The position numbers were made by a program, and so were the translations under genes. Below are positions 11,249 to 24,351 of a DNA stretch of 64,000 bases, piece by piece; position 1 is the stretch's first letter; each line of letters begins with the position of its first letter. This DNA is from Glandiceps talaboti. Its lineage: Eukaryota; Hemichordata; Enteropneusta; Spengelidae. The stretch lies in contig NC_135559.1 of the NCBI RefSeq assembly GCF_964340395.1, forward strand, positions 18,973,150 to 19,037,149, in the 5' to 3' direction. Under the pieces are notes generated by a model. That model did not search any database, was not told where the DNA came from, and saw only the letters and a program-made list of their open reading frames with translations.

Positions 11249-14226
11249 ATTTGTGTACCAGTACACAGAGTAGGGTGAAATATATGCAATAAAAATCAGC
11301 CCCAATTTTGATATTAATTTTGAGATATTACCAGTCATATTTATCATAATCCATGCTCTGAATACAAAATTTGCATCTTGAAATAGTCATAAATGAACAA
11401 ACCAAAGCATACATTGAGGTAGGATATCAAATTCCGACAAACGATACTTTTAGTAAAACAGCAGCCTTGTATGCCACAAAGAGTACTTGAGACACACACA
11501 CAGGTTATAGATTCAAGGTTTGACCCGTAGGTTGACGTTTGCTTAATTATTTGCTAAAGAAAAGTTGAAAAGTACCAAAGTTAAAAGGAGGTATTTTTGT
11601 CGCTATTCTTTTCATCAAATGCCTTTTTACTGTGAGAAGACTAGACGTATTCATTGACTTTGTGCAGTGACAAGAGTTCAATGGAATGCTGTGATTCAAT
11701 GGGTCTTTTCAATTGTGACTGCCTTTGAGTTGGGTCAAACATTGAAGTTTTCACTGTATGTACATTTGTACTTCTTGTTAAATATCTGACTTGTCAAGAT
11801 TTTTGTAACGGATTGTAATTTAAAAACCATATTTTGGTAAGTTAAGAAAACCCTGGTATTAAATGGGATTACTATTAAACTCGATAGACTGTTGAGCCAA
11901 GGGCTCTTCTCACAAAGTGTCAAGATAAAAATATACAATATATACATTAAAAATACTAAGAAGTAAGTATAGAAACCAATGGAATGAACATAAAAGACTA
12001 AAATGGCTAGGGGTAGGGGTAGGGGAGTTGGGGAAAACTAAGCGAGATATCCATATCTTGTATTTTATCTTTGGTGGAGAACCAGTAATGTGATTTGGGA
12101 ACGTAGGCACATTTCACCTTCTCACTACCTGTAGTAATAACACTGATAAATACAAATGAAAAAAAGAATATTAATTCATTAGTACATGTTTGCTGGTAAA
12201 ACAGGATTAATTTCACTAAAAAATGGAATCGTATCTGTTGTAACTGGAGTTTATTTTCATTGATTTAAAACTAAATACTTGAAGTAAAAAGTTTTGTTTG
12301 AACAGGAGTATACATCAGCAGAGACTTTTTGAGAGTGAAAAAAGTAATAAAAAAATAATAAAAGCCTGGGATTCAATCTCAGTCTCGCAGTAGTGTTATT
12401 TTATAAGTGGAGTCACAAGGATTACATAGGATTATTCTTGTTGTTGTGAATCAACTTTTTGTTTAATTCTGTTAGACAACTGCTTTTCAAACCAATGCAA
12501 ACTGGGCCTTTCAGTGAAAAAAATAGCTTTCAAACAGTGATAAGGGGTTTATCCTTTGAGAGTATGACAAAGGAAGATTCAATGTACCAGAGTATCTTTG
12601 TGTGGCCCCCTGTACATAGTGGTAACCTCTACAGTTCAAAGCACTTTATCAACGAATTATAATAAACAAAATCCTATAACTGTTTGGCCTCCAGTCAACT
12701 GTATGTATTTTAGATTGAATTCACATGTTCCTTTTCATATCAATGGGTCAGTGTCAGCAGTTTGGTTCCAAGGAAAATCTACCAGAAAGTCAAGAATTGA
12801 ATTTATGGACTGTTTGAGAGTATTGTACAGTTTGTTCACTCAAAAGTACTTTTAGTTTTAAAGGCATATGATTAAAGGTTACCACACAAAAAAAAAAGAA
12901 AAAAGAAAAAAAGTATGTTGTACTAAATATAATATGGAAAATAACAAGTCATGCACATAATGCACAGATACATGTCTGGAAGTTGAAACAGGCCATTCTG
13001 TATATTCATGTGTGTTCATTAGACTCAATTCCATTTCAAATCTGTTATGTAAATATATGCAAATATATGTTAATTTATACAAAACATGCTAGCATGTGCA
13101 CTTGTAGTCTACAGACATACATGATAGATTGTTGTCTCAAATTTTAATGAACTAGTCTCGTCAATTATTTAGTATCTTGTCATGGCAGCTTGCCAATATA
13201 ACACATCTGTTCTCTACAGCCTTGTATTAAACAGGATGTGGTTGGAATTCACAACTGGTTTTTTTCCCCCCTCTCTGGGTCAATCTTTTCAAATGTCTCA
13301 ATACACAAGATAGTATTTAAAGGAGATAAACTGCAAAGCTGTGAATGCCATTGTTATAGGATAATTAATTTCCAAGAGGGTTATTTTTCTCTAGAGGAAT
13401 ATGAGATCAATCATTATGTACACTTCTGAAATTACTGGAATGGCTAAAAAAATATGTTGCAATTAGTGCAGAAAATATTTGTTTGACAGAGCTCTAGAAA
13501 AAGTTGGTCCTGAATGAAAGAATGATCCTATGTGATCCTTATGGCTACACTGATAAGATAATACTAATGTGATGGCCAAGGATTGAAACATGGGCCTTTA
13601 ATTACACAAAAGAATTCTTCATTACATTACATTCGATGTGGATAAAATTATAATTGAAATAAATTTTTTCTCATACTTAGAAAAAGAAGACAATTATATT
13701 TTTTTTATTATCTGATAAATATGTGCAGTAACTATAATGATTCTATGAATGATAAATGAAGACTTGATAAAATTAGTTAACCTGTGTAGAAGGCTGCAGG
13801 TGATAGATCAACCATCTGGCCCCCCTAGGAAGCTAAACATTAGTACACTCAGTACACACATGGATAGTTAGCTATGAATTATTAAACATCCGGCAATCTG
13901 TTCTAACCATGAAATGTTTTGAAACTTCGTGAGTCATTAGGGGCTCGAACATAAAAAAAAAATTGTGTGTTTTGAAAATTGAACCAAACTTCACTTGAGT
14001 GGGGAGACCATTCTCTCAATTTACAAACAATGTCAGCAATGTGACAATGATTGATATTATATATTAATTGGGCGTGTCAAAGTTTGCTGTACTGTAGTAG
14101 TTGCTGTCAGAGTGTGTGTAAAGAGAGATATTCTTAAGTTCAGTGACTATTTATACCAATTACATGTAAAGTTCAAATTCCAGACAAAACAATGTTGTGA
14201 AAATGTCTCTTACTGGTTATAATATT
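11249..14226. other. Intron stretch without recognised gene
   Basis: No exon or complete element is supported. Open frames at 11735-12216 (minus) and 12459-12855 (plus) show no domain and no repeat relative. The segment 13480-13610 (GACAGAGCTCTAGAAAAAGT ... GGATTGAAACATGGGCCTTT) resembles 51950-52045 and 45480-45525 and is probably a dispersed repeat. Confidence 0.5.
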
Positions 14227-14731
14227 ACAGCTAAAACAGGGGGTACTTGCCAGAAGACTACATAACCTGTATACATTTACAGCTAAAACAGGGGTGCTTG
14301 CCAGAATACTTATAACATTATACATTTACAGCTAAAACAGGGGGTGCATTCCAGAAGACTACATAACGTTATACACTTACAGCTAAAACAGGGGTGCTTG
14401 CCAGAGGACTACATAATGTTATACATTTACAGCTAAAACAGGGGGTGCTTGCCAGAAGACTACATAACCTTATGTACATTTACAGCTAAAACAGGGGTGC
14501 TTGCCAGAAGACTACATAATATTATACATTTACAGCTAAAACAGGGGTGCTTGCCAGAAGACTACATAACGTTATACATTTACAGCTAAAACAGGGGTGC
14601 TTGCCAGAAGACTACATAACGTTATACATTTACAGCTAAAACAGGGGTGCTTGCCAGAAGACTACATAACGTTATACATTTACAGCTAAACTGGGGGTGC
14701 TTGCCAGAAGACTACATAACATTATCCATTT
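14227..14731. repeat. 50 bp minisatellite, ten units
   Basis: Units begin ACAGCTAAAACAGGGGTGCT, then TGCCAGAAGACTACATAACG and TTATACATTT. Starts fall at about 14227, 14279, 14328, 14379, 14429, 14482, 14532, 14582, 14632 and 14682. Several central units are identical, indicating recent turnover. An inverted fragment, CCTGTTTTAGCTGTAAA, sits about 280 bp downstream near 15007. Confidence 0.95.
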
Positions 14732-15751
14732 AATGATCAAAGTCAATCATTTGGCAAATTGAGATTATAGTTTTACTCACTGGATAAGATCACTTTTATT
14801 GCTGAAAAAAGTAGGATTGTGATTGAATAGAGTTTTGTTTACTTTCAGTCAGTTTTTTAAACTTTCCTCAATAACAATCATGTTGTGTTCATCAGTAAAA
14901 GTGTTGTTATCTATCACATAAAACTACAACCTAAACTTGTAAAATGACCAACTTTGATTGTAAATGTATATGTTACATATAGAATGTAGTCTGCTGGTAA
15001 ACACTGCCTGTTTTAGCTGTAAACCTAAATAAGCTGTAGATATATAAAGTATAGACATGTATATAGGTTATCAGTGTACAAGTGTTCAACTCTTCAGTCC
15101 AAGTGGTGTGAGACTACACAGTCTTGGTTTTCAACAACTCAACACCAGCTAGGTTGATGAATACACTATAGCTGTACGTCATATAATGGGTATCATATAG
15201 AGGGTATTTAATTTGACCCTGTCGAACAATAGATCTTTTCTCTGAGTGAACCACTTTCTTCCTGTGGTAACACCGAACCTATAGAGGGTGGCCCACATTG
15301 TATGGATTCCATTGGAAATACGTTTGTCAAACTTGAACTATTCTGAATGAATGTATGCATTTTTGAGTAGCAGCAGTTTACAAATTTGTATTCAAACAGA
15401 CAAGCATCATTACAAATGTATACGACACACAACCCAAGTTTGAATTTGTTCAAACTAAATAACGGAATGTTTGCCCAGTTTTACATCAGGACACACTTAA
15501 CTTGTCTACGTCATTGGTTCTGCGATGATTGAAATATAAGCGAAAATGTTCAGAATTCCCCCCATTTTTTTTTCTTAAATTAAGCTCATACAGGACAGTT
15601 ATATTAATCTCTAATATTTTTCTTGATTCAGCTAGAAAATACTTGTGACCTATTTAAGAGTTTTGTTACTTCTCATATTTGACTCATAGTGACAAGGCCC
15701 CTTAGGTCAATCATATTTTGCTTGGCTGAATGAAGGAAAACATTGTGGAAT

Positions 15752-15995
15752 AGGGAACTTGCAAACCCGCCATGTTGAATATTGCATCATGGGAAATGTG
15801 ATAATAAATGCTAATCACTTAGTATTATGAACAATATTGTTATATTGTTTATAACCATAAATGATCAATTCAGTCACCCTGACCATTGTGGGAGGTTTAT
15901 TTTATTGGTAGCTCCAGATTAGGTAATACGATAACCTCAGATAATCCCATAGTCCTTTGCGTCTGAGCATGCTCAGTCTGTGTTGCAAGTTCCCT
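15752..15995 (+). mobile_element. MITE with AGGGAACTTGCAA ends, copy 1
   Basis: Perfect 13 bp inverted ends, AGGGAACTTGCAA and TTGCAAGTTCCCT, bound 244 bp. The copy at 29953-30198 matches along its whole length, including GAGCATGCTCAGT near the right end. It lies only 60 bp upstream of the last LHFPL-like exon. No coding capacity. Confidence 0.9.
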
Positions 15996-16054
15996 CTTCC
16001 ATGGTTGCCAGTATAGCATTTTCGATAACATTTTTTATTTCTTGTTGTTTACAG

Positions 16055-16173
16055 GTTCCTGTAAAATAGTCTGGGCCTATTTCATGTGTAGCATTGGAGC
16101 CATCTTGATAGTGATAGCGTCGTTTCTAACATTTAAAGCTGGTAAAGGCAAGATGGGTAGTTATGCTGTATAG
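16055..16173 (+). CDS. LHFPL-like tetraspan protein, last coding exon
   Basis: The exon follows a pyrimidine-rich TTTACAG acceptor and joins in phase to the exon ending at 9315, completing a Gly codon, so the junction reads NLG-SCKIVWAYF. It encodes helix 4 (about WAYFMCSIGAILIVIASFL) and a short polar tail ending GKMGSYAV before TAG. In LHFPL proteins the residues after the loop are typically LGxCSxxWAF/Y, which fits. The 6.7 kb intron between the two exons carries a 118 bp minisatellite, two MITEs and a 50 bp minisatellite. Expected location is the plasma membrane; vertebrate members act as auxiliary subunits of channels and receptors. The specific function here is unknown. Confidence 0.8.
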
Positions 16174-18251
16174 CTCCCTCTATCTCACCAACTCACTGTT
16201 AGAACTCTGACATCAACATCCAAGATGTAAACCACAGATGTATACACCATGCACTTCAACCTGGATGTTGTGATATGCCAAAATTGACTATAAAGTACAT
16301 TATTGAAGCCTTCCACCCCTACTTCCTGTACAGTGGAATAACCTATAGATGGAAAAACAATGGGATGTACCAAGATACAAAGAAAATAGGGTGTGAAGTT
16401 CAATTATTGCTGTGTAAGAAACTTTATGTGTACATGTATTATAAGTGTCGGTATAAACAGATAACACTGTAGGTATTTGTGAATACCTGAATGGAAAATC
16501 TTGGTAGCTATAAAGCTGAGATGCTTGCTTGCCTATGTACAGACTTGCCAGTTGTGGGAACATTTCTTATAAATGAATATTGTTTTCAATACTATGCCCT
16601 GAAACACTCTGTCCAAATATGGACGTTGTGGTATCAATGATATTGATGTATACGATATTACTGCAGTGTTACTTTATACAAACTGGGATAAAAGTTACCC
16701 ATTTCCAAAACAGAAACAGGAGAATCTAAAATATCCGAAAGTTTTTATTCCATACAGTTTTAAGTACAATTACATTGGTTTTGTTTGTACAACTTCATAT
16801 GCTTCTGTTGTACAACTGAAGTCCAGTAAATTCTACCGTAGCCTCAGATACATGTAAAAGTGTCCACTCATTGCTGATGAGACAAATCAGGGGTAAGCTA
16901 GGGAGGCTGTAGTAATCCTATTTATATCCCTAATCCAACCCTAAGCCTGGTCTGTGAGATGTATTGTGATGTCTTATCAGACACCACTTCAAGAGTTGGC
17001 CAATGAGGATGGAACGACACAATTTATTCGTCTACCCTAACGTCCCAGGTTGAATACAAATGTGTATCTCTTGTACAGTTGGCCCACTGTTCTACATTCT
17101 TCTACCACCCTAGCTTGAATTCAGTGTGTATTTCTCGTACAGTTGGCCCCCACTCTTCTACATTCAAACAAAGTATCTAATTGTTGATGACTTTAGTGAA
17201 GGGCTGCACATAGCCAGACTCATCAACTTCCAGATTCTAAAGTACCCATATTTAGTATTTAGGCCATATAAGGGTTTCCCTGTACTGGTGCATGTACTGG
17301 CATAATAACAACTCAGTGCTGAATACAAGAAGCCATTGGTAGAGAACAAATACAGTAGTTGGTAAAATGTAAAGTGTCATCTGTCATCAACTAGTTGATG
17401 TTAAGTATTTACTGTGCTATTTTTAAAACCGTCTAAGTTTGTCCACTTTGTCTTTTTAAAACTGGAAAAGTAGTTTTGTTAATGTGATGAAGTGTGTATT
17501 AAGCTGACTGTACACCAAGGCAGTCATCTCAAGTGTCTGATTTTTAAAGTTGTCTTTGTATTGTCGGTAGATTGTTTGTTTTGTGGGTGTACGCATCTCT
17601 ACTGGGATGTCAAAAACTTTCGCCAAATTGCCAGGTTTCTTGTTGTGTAACAGGACATGTGTGTTTAAGTGCATTATTCTTGTCAAGTTTGGTGGTATGT
17701 AGTATTAAACGATTAAAGTTATATCGTCCACAGAATTATTTTTAAAAACATTCAAATTTTACTATTTATTTTGAATATATAATATAGTTGATAGGTGTGA
17801 AAGGAAGCCGTTCTTTTATTGTAACCCATATTTGAGTCAAGAATAATTTTGTGTATGTCAACACAATATGGCCGCCAAGTAGACTGGTGCAGCATTTCAT
17901 GATACCATATTTGGTATTGACTTTCATAATAATGTACTTGTTAAGGTGAATTAAGGATTATGTTACAACATTTATCTTTGATTTCCAACGAGACAATCAT
18001 TGAAGAAAAATATATATGTCATTGAAGCAAAATTAAGGGTACCACCAACTTGAAATAATTGCACTTATAATACAGGTAGAGAGGTTGTTCAAGAACAAAC
18101 TGCAGATGAGTTTTGGTATTGTGACAGGATGCCAGAAAAAACGTCAATTGATTGCATTTGACTAATAAGAACTGAAAGCAAACCTTTCTGTTATTCTATC
18201 AAATAACTGATTTCATCAAGTTACTGATTCAGTACTGGCAGCCATTATGGT

Positions 18252-18318
18252 GTAAGTCTAACCATAGACAGAGTAGGTATCACGAGTCCATACCACACCA
18301 CTGTCTATGGTCTAACTT
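18252..18318. repeat. Short inverted repeat (hairpin)
   Basis: AAGTCTAACCATAGACAG is mirrored by CTGTCTATGGTCTAACTT about 30 bp downstream. Origin unknown. Confidence 0.6.
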
Positions 18319-18769
18319 GCTGAATTCACTGCAAAGCAGTGTTGCGTCTGAGCCAACTTCCTAACCTGAAAAGACACACATCGTCCTAACTACAAGAAAC
18401 CTCTCTGTTCATAGAGCTTATGTCAATCAATATAAATGCACATTTCCTGCCTGAAGTAGACTTAGTGCGGTATCTAATCAAAGACAAAACATGTCTCTAA
18501 AAAATCCTATAAATATAATAACTTTAAAGTTGTGTCCAACACAGGAAATGATTTTGATAATAGATGATAGAATAAGTAAGTGACTGGAATAATAATTAGT
18601 ATATCGAATTAGATTTGTTGCTTCTCAACTTTGTAGGAAAACTTAGAAAGTCTTTATCAGGGTACACTAAACCTCTGGAATGAATTTCCCTAACAATCAA
18701 AGTTCTTTGCCATAGGGAAACTTGTTGCTGGGCCCTTTGAAATGATATCAGAATTTTGGGTTCCCCATT

Positions 18770-18985
18770 TTTGTTTTCAAAGAAATCGACAATCTTCTAT
18801 TTTCCTAAAGTATTTGGCAGCCATTTTGGATTCTGAAATGTTAAGTTTGAATATTGTGACCTTTATATCAAAAATTTGCATGGTGACCCCTGATTTTTCT
18901 TTGTGCTTTTAACTTAGGATGGGTTGGAGCATTCTTTAAGAAAGTAACAGCAAAAGTTGAACTTTGTTATTTCTAAGGTGTATGC
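18770..18985 (+). repeat. Dispersed ~220 bp repeat, copy 1
   Basis: Shares CCATTTTGGATTCTGAAATG, ACCCCTGATTTTTCTTT and AAAGTAACAGCAAAAGTTGA with copies at 40625-40790 and 57430-57655. No inverted ends are visible, so the class is unclear. Confidence 0.7.
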
Positions 18986-18994
18986 TAATTTAGT

Positions 18995-19100
18995 TTGCAA
19001 GGTATGCTGTGACAGGGCGCCCTCACACATCAATCAACCCCTTTCATAGATAGAGCAGGCCAGTGAGGGCGGCACAACACAATGTATCTTAACAGTCTAT
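18995..19100 (+). mobile_element. GCGCCCTCAC hairpin element, copy 1
   Basis: About 100 bp. The left part TGTGACAGGGCGCCCTCACA is mirrored by the right part GTGAGGGCGGCACAACACA, followed by ATGTATCTTAACAGTCTAT. Such a unit folds on itself almost end to end. Six copies occur in this window. Confidence 0.8.
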
Positions 19101-19886
19101 GCTGCTTTTACATGTTTTGTATGGTTTTTAAACTCCAGATGCTGCAAATTTATGCAGAAGTACATTTTGATAAATTATGTGGTCTGACTATAAAAGTCAT
19201 GGCTGTGAAAAAAAATGTGTAGAATTTACATTCTCTGGTGTGTCTGTTCAAACCTTGATGGAGATCTGAGTTTTGGGATAAAAAAAAAACTAACTTCAAA
19301 ATAATTTTATTAAAAAATGAAAATGGAAACTTATAATACAGAAATGCTAACATCCTTTGCCAACAGTACAAATCCACTTACATTTATTATAACACTATTA
19401 AAAAAATACCTGTATCATCACCAGCATAATTTGCATAATTATTTACACCTTCGAAAGAGAAACCAATTCTTACCATAAGGCCAAATTGTCCAAATTGTCC
19501 ATTTGATAAAATACTGCATTTTTTTTAACATCGCATTGTGAAAAATTTTATTTGTATTTTCATTCCGTCATTGAATGTGAAATTTACATTTTTAGAATGA
19601 GAAACATAAAATTTATGACAAATGGCCTAAAGCAAGGAATCATGGGTAGATTTTTTTAGAATGATATCGATACAGTATGATTTAATTTTAATAACATATT
19701 CTACACTCATTGAGATAGTAATAACATATACATGTTACTGTCAGACTGTAGGTCCTGGTAATGTGATGTTTTTATAATCTAATGTGATGTAATTTGGTGT
19801 GCTGCATAAATGTAATGTAACGTATTAAGGTATTTCAAGGGTTGTACAGACACTGGAGTACCAGGGTTTGTACTGAGTGTATAGTA

Positions 19887-20101
19887 ACTGTCAACCTAGA
19901 TATTTTCACTACTAGAAAATTTGGCGATTTTACAGTCTTCAGTTAGATCTCGAAGACTAAATTTTCACTAAGGCTACCAGACTGGTACATTGTTGTTCAT
20001 GTACAAGAAGCCATTTTAGTCACTTCTTATTTTTGCGATTTTGTTTTCCAGCAAAAAAAGCGAAAATAAGTCTTTTTAGTGAAAATGTCCATGTTTACAG
20101 T
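19887..20101 (-). mobile_element. MITE-like element related to 11046-11248
   Basis: Its right end AAAATAAGTCTTTTTAGTGA then AAATGTCCATGTTTACAGTA is the reverse form of the left end at 11046. The interior is diverged. Boundaries are approximate. Confidence 0.5.
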
Positions 20102-20394
20102 AATTAGCCTGTTACGTTACTGAATCTGTGATGTGTAACTCATATTAGCTAATGGTTATCGGTAGCGCCAACAACGATAAAACTGTCAGTCTGATTGTAT
20201 CTCTGACTCCACTACACTCATTCACTATTTAATAGACAGGCTAATGGTTAAGTAGATGTGATGTGACGTACATAGATGATAGTAACCATGGAAACTGTAA
20301 ACTTCATTGACTGTACAGAAGTAAGATATATATAATGTTGAGAAGAGATGTTAAACTTTCACCAAGCTATTTATTTCAATGTTAATGTTATAAT

Positions 20395-20646
20395 GTCTGT
20401 TATGTTACCATGGTAATATTTGGTCTTAAATATATAATGCATAGTCACTATTGTCTGTTGCGTTACCATGGTAATATTCAGTCTTAAATATATAATGCAT
20501 AGTCACTATTGTCATGTTACCATGGTAATATTCAGTCTTAAATATATAATGCATAGTCACTATTGTCTGTTGTGTTACCATGGTAATATTCAGTCTTAAA
20601 TATATAATGCATAGTCACTATTGTCTGTTACGTTACCATGGTAATC
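20395..20646. repeat. ~58 bp minisatellite with palindromic core, five units
   Basis: Each unit carries the palindrome TTACCATGGTAA, then TATTCAGTCTTAAATATATA and ATGCATAGTCACTATTGTC. Cores occur at about 20404, 20462, 20516, 20574 and 20632. Confidence 0.95.
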
Positions 20647-20830
20647 TCTATATATGTAATACATATTTATAAAAAATCACATTGAATGTTGTACCTGTAT
20701 CACAATTTTATAGAACAATGTAGTCATATACTATCTACCTGTAACTTTGTTGTAGCAGGGAGAGTCTATGGTTGTAGTGGTGAATCATGTACTAGATTCC
20801 AATGTTGTTACATCCTAGTTTGTCACTGAG

Positions 20831-20935
20831 TGTGTAAGGTACATCATGACGGGGCGCCCTCACACATCGGTCAACCCCTTTGTAGTGCAGGATGGTGAGG
20901 ATGGGTGGAGTGACATGATGTATCTTACAGTCTAG
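20831..20935 (+). mobile_element. GCGCCCTCAC hairpin element, copy 2
   Basis: Begins TGTAAGGTACATCATGACGG, continues GGCGCCCTCACACATCGGTC and ends TGACATGATGTATCTTACAG. Same layout as the copy at 18995 with more mismatches in the right arm. Confidence 0.8.
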
Positions 20936-23206
20936 TTTCAACCAGGCTCTGAAAATACTGACAATTTTACTACTGTGAAATACTTCCATTTCTAATGTAG
21001 TTTCACAGCGTTTGTTTGGTTTATGGTATTGTAACTATTGCACATGGACTGTAGGCCTAAATTTAGTGCAATAAAAACTATACCATACCATTATCATTCA
21101 GAAGAGATTTCCACTAATTCTGCTTATGTGAATGAAAACTAAGGCCATATTGTTTTTATAGTTGATTACTGTGAATAAGTTAAAGCACTAATTATGGTTG
21201 TCATCATATCCCATCCTTTGATGTAAAGTTTGCCATTGGATGTATTACTGTGTATGCTGCCAAGTAAAAATATACATGTAGCAAGAATTGTAAAGTTTTA
21301 ATGGTATGGTAGTTGTACCATGTAAAAGACATTTACTACAAGAAAGTCCTTGTAACATTTCATGTGATTGATATTGTGTTATGACTATAAGACAACCCTT
21401 CTGTGGCAATGCTGCCAATACAAGTCAACCTTGCTTGATTTTGTTATAGCGCCACCAAGTGTCAGTGTCAAGAACATGTCAGTAACACCTTGATAGCTGT
21501 AGCTGTCCTTACTATTTTCATTCATGGTACAACTGTAATAAGGCATGATATTAACATATGTTGAGATTTATAACAAAATTTTCACCAGAAATGGGAGATA
21601 ATTTGGTCTTTTTGCTAGTGGTGGCCCTAAACTGAAATATACATTGTTTAGTGCACCTGTTAACAAAGTTTATGAAGTAGGGTAGTGATTCAAGAAGTAT
21701 ACTCAATGATGAATCTTTCAGTGTATGTAAAGTGGTCACAAGTCAGAATTATTTCTCCAATAGTTACTCAGACTGCCATGTTTGCTGCCTGTTCTTATAC
21801 CAAAATATGTGTTTTTACTCTTGTTGTTATAGTTATGCTCTACCGTATGTCAGTGTTGACAGCATTTTTTAACAATGCATGTGTTTTGTTATTATTTACA
21901 TAAAAAACGTTGTAGAGCAGAAGAACTTTTGAAAAAAAAATGTGTACTTGAAGTATGGTGTATATTTTTTAATAGCAATTTGAATACCACAGATGTTTTT
22001 TTTTTATACCGGGCAGTATGTTGAAATATGGTGCTTACTCTCATGCATACCCTGTTGTTGAAATGTTGTCATTATAGCATACTAACCTGACCAGTTCATG
22101 TCGTTATTACTGAAATTATTTGTAAGCCCTTCGTTTATAGATACTTGTTTATTCGACTGAGTTGGTGTTAATTTACATGTTGTCATGACAATGAGACACA
22201 CATTCAAATAAGTTTTTAGTGTTAATTCTCCAACATAAACCGTTTGACTGTCAGATTTATGTACATTCTTGCAAACCAAATCATGCTTTACTGCTAATTC
22301 AATGATGAATATCTGAGCTTAAATCTTGGACAATGTCATAAAAAGGCCAGTGGTGTACAACAATGATCAGTATGTCTAATCTATGTTCTGACTGGGTTGT
22401 TGACTCGGCTTTTCTGCAAGAAGCCAATGTTCACTTTGGGAAAAGTCTTTTGTGTATTCTTATTATAAATATCTACCTGAAAGACAGCAACTTTTCCAAA
22501 AGTAACTTGTTGCAAATCAGCCAAGTCAACATGCTAATCAGAATCTGGGATAGGTGTATGTATGTACCCACCTTTCAAGTTTGTAGTCAATCCTTGCGAA
22601 TGTTCCAGACAACATGGCAATCAGATGTCCTTCATTGCATCTATTGTACAAATGTAATCTACAAGCAACCAATAGCTATTGGCCTTCTAAGTGATCAACC
22701 AATAATATAAGACCTTGCAAACTATTTTGATGTACTATATCTGGTTATTGGTGCCTTGTATGTAGGTATGCAAAACTTGCTGCTTATTATGAAGAGGACA
22801 TAACCTTTGACCCACACTTGACCTTTTAACATTGGTAGTAATGTAAATTTTACCATATATTTAAAAATACACCTTGTCAGCTGCCAATCAGTACACACCT
22901 TGTACAAATCAGTACCCAATAGCTTCACACGTCTTATAGTAATGTATGTTTTATTGGTAACTAGCTATTAGCCAATAATTCTTCAATCTTGCTACAACTT
23001 GCCAAGTGTAGGTAGTTATTTTCATTTTTATTGGCCCACAGTTCTAATTGTGTCAGTAGCCTACAGTAACATCCATAAAAGTTTATATGTTTTTGTACTT
23101 GATGTTATCTTACCATTGCTGCAAATTGTAACTGAATTTGAAATAAATAAGTTAAAACTTAGCAGTTAATACCACACATTGATAGTGACAGTAAACAGTA
23201 ACAGAT

Positions 23207-23500
23207 CTAAAAGTAAGGAGCCATTAGTAACACACTTTGAAAGTAAGCAGCCAATAGCAACACACCTTGAAAGTAAGCAGCCAATAGCAATATACTTTAA
23301 AAGTAAGCAGCCAATAGCAACAGCCCTTGAACAATGTTGAAGCATTGAAAGTAAGCAGCCAATTACAGCAACATACCTTGAAAGTAAACAGCCAATAGAA
23401 ACAGTTCTGAAAACTAAACAGCCAATAGCAACATACCTTGAAAGTAAACAGCAATAGAAACAGTTCTTAAAACTAAGCAGCCAATAGCAACATACCTTGT
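23207..23500. repeat. ~30 bp minisatellite, about ten units
   Basis: Units follow TTGAAAGTAAGCAGCCAATA then GCAACACACC. They keep an open frame on the minus strand (114 codons, 23166-23510), but the frame is a by-product of the repeat. Confidence 0.9.
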
Positions 23501-23844
23501 CATCAGACATTTAGTAAACACCTGGCAAGGAGACAGTCAATATTCTAAAACTGTGTTAACAACAAATATTCCAATGAATGTTACTTTAATAATGTATTTC
23601 TAATTGTGACTAGAAAGACAGAGCTATCGTTGAGACGTTAGAAATAGTTCTGTTCCATATAGTTTGTATACATTTAAAAAGAAAGAAAGGTAGGCATGTT
23701 AATTGTGAAACAGAACAATCATTGGAAGTCTTGTATATTTTGGTCAAAAGCTAAATAGTGCAGTGTGTGATGTTCAATATAGTCCTGGATGCTGGTAAAT
23801 ACCTGGGCAAATATTGATGCAACTTTCAGTCATACATGAACTAA

Positions 23845-23940
23845 TCTGTAAGCTATGCCGTGACAGGGCGCCCTCACACATCAGTCAACCTATTTCACAG
23901 GCTGGAGAGGGCGGAACGACACAGTGTATCTTACAGTCTA
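23845..23940 (+). mobile_element. GCGCCCTCAC hairpin element, copy 3
   Basis: Runs from CTGTAAGCTATGCCGTGACA to GACACAGTGTATCTTACAGT. The ends CTGTAAG and CTTACAG are exact inverted repeats. Confidence 0.85.
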
Positions 23941-24262
23941 TACATGAACATATTCACTTGTATTGTGCTTACTAGCTAGATACCATATTGTGCTTACTAT
24001 CTAGATACCATTGTGTTAATTACTTGCAGCTATTCATTGTTAATATCAGGATTTAAAGATATCTGATACCACGGTGTGACCAATGTGACCTGGTGTGTAT
24101 GAAAATGTGAGACAAGGATGGAATGGTATCATGAATATCATATAAGTCATCACCATAAGTAGTCTAGATGCTATCTGTTCAGTTTGAATCCAATAATATC
24201 TTCATCCCATAGACACGGGGTAAAGAGATCTTCAGATTCAAACCCAACGACTAACCTATAGA

Positions 24263-24351
24263 TAGACTATAAGATGTGTCATGTCGTTCTGCCCTCACCG
24301 GAAGGGTTGACCAATGTGTGAGGGCGCACTGGCACAATGTACCTTGTAGAC
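24263..24351 (-). mobile_element. GCGCCCTCAC hairpin element, copy 4 (reverse orientation)
   Basis: Reads TAGACTATAAGATGTGTCAT at the left and TGTGAGGGCGCACTGGCACA near the right, the reverse of the other copies. It is about 320 bp from copy 3, in opposite orientation. Confidence 0.75.

Noticed and set aside
16960-17035. Seventh copy of the GCGCCCTCAC hairpin element
   Set aside because: Only the right-arm phrase (GGATGGAACGACACAATTTAT) is similar; the diagnostic left arm is absent.
22363-22710. 115-codon plus-strand open frame
   Set aside because: No recognisable domain, no clear exon borders and no neighbour that joins to it. A frame this long can arise by chance in 64 kb on six frames.
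23166-23510. 114-codon minus-strand frame with repeated CCYWLLTFK-type units
   Set aside because: It is the translation of a 30 bp minisatellite; period and frame agree by chance.
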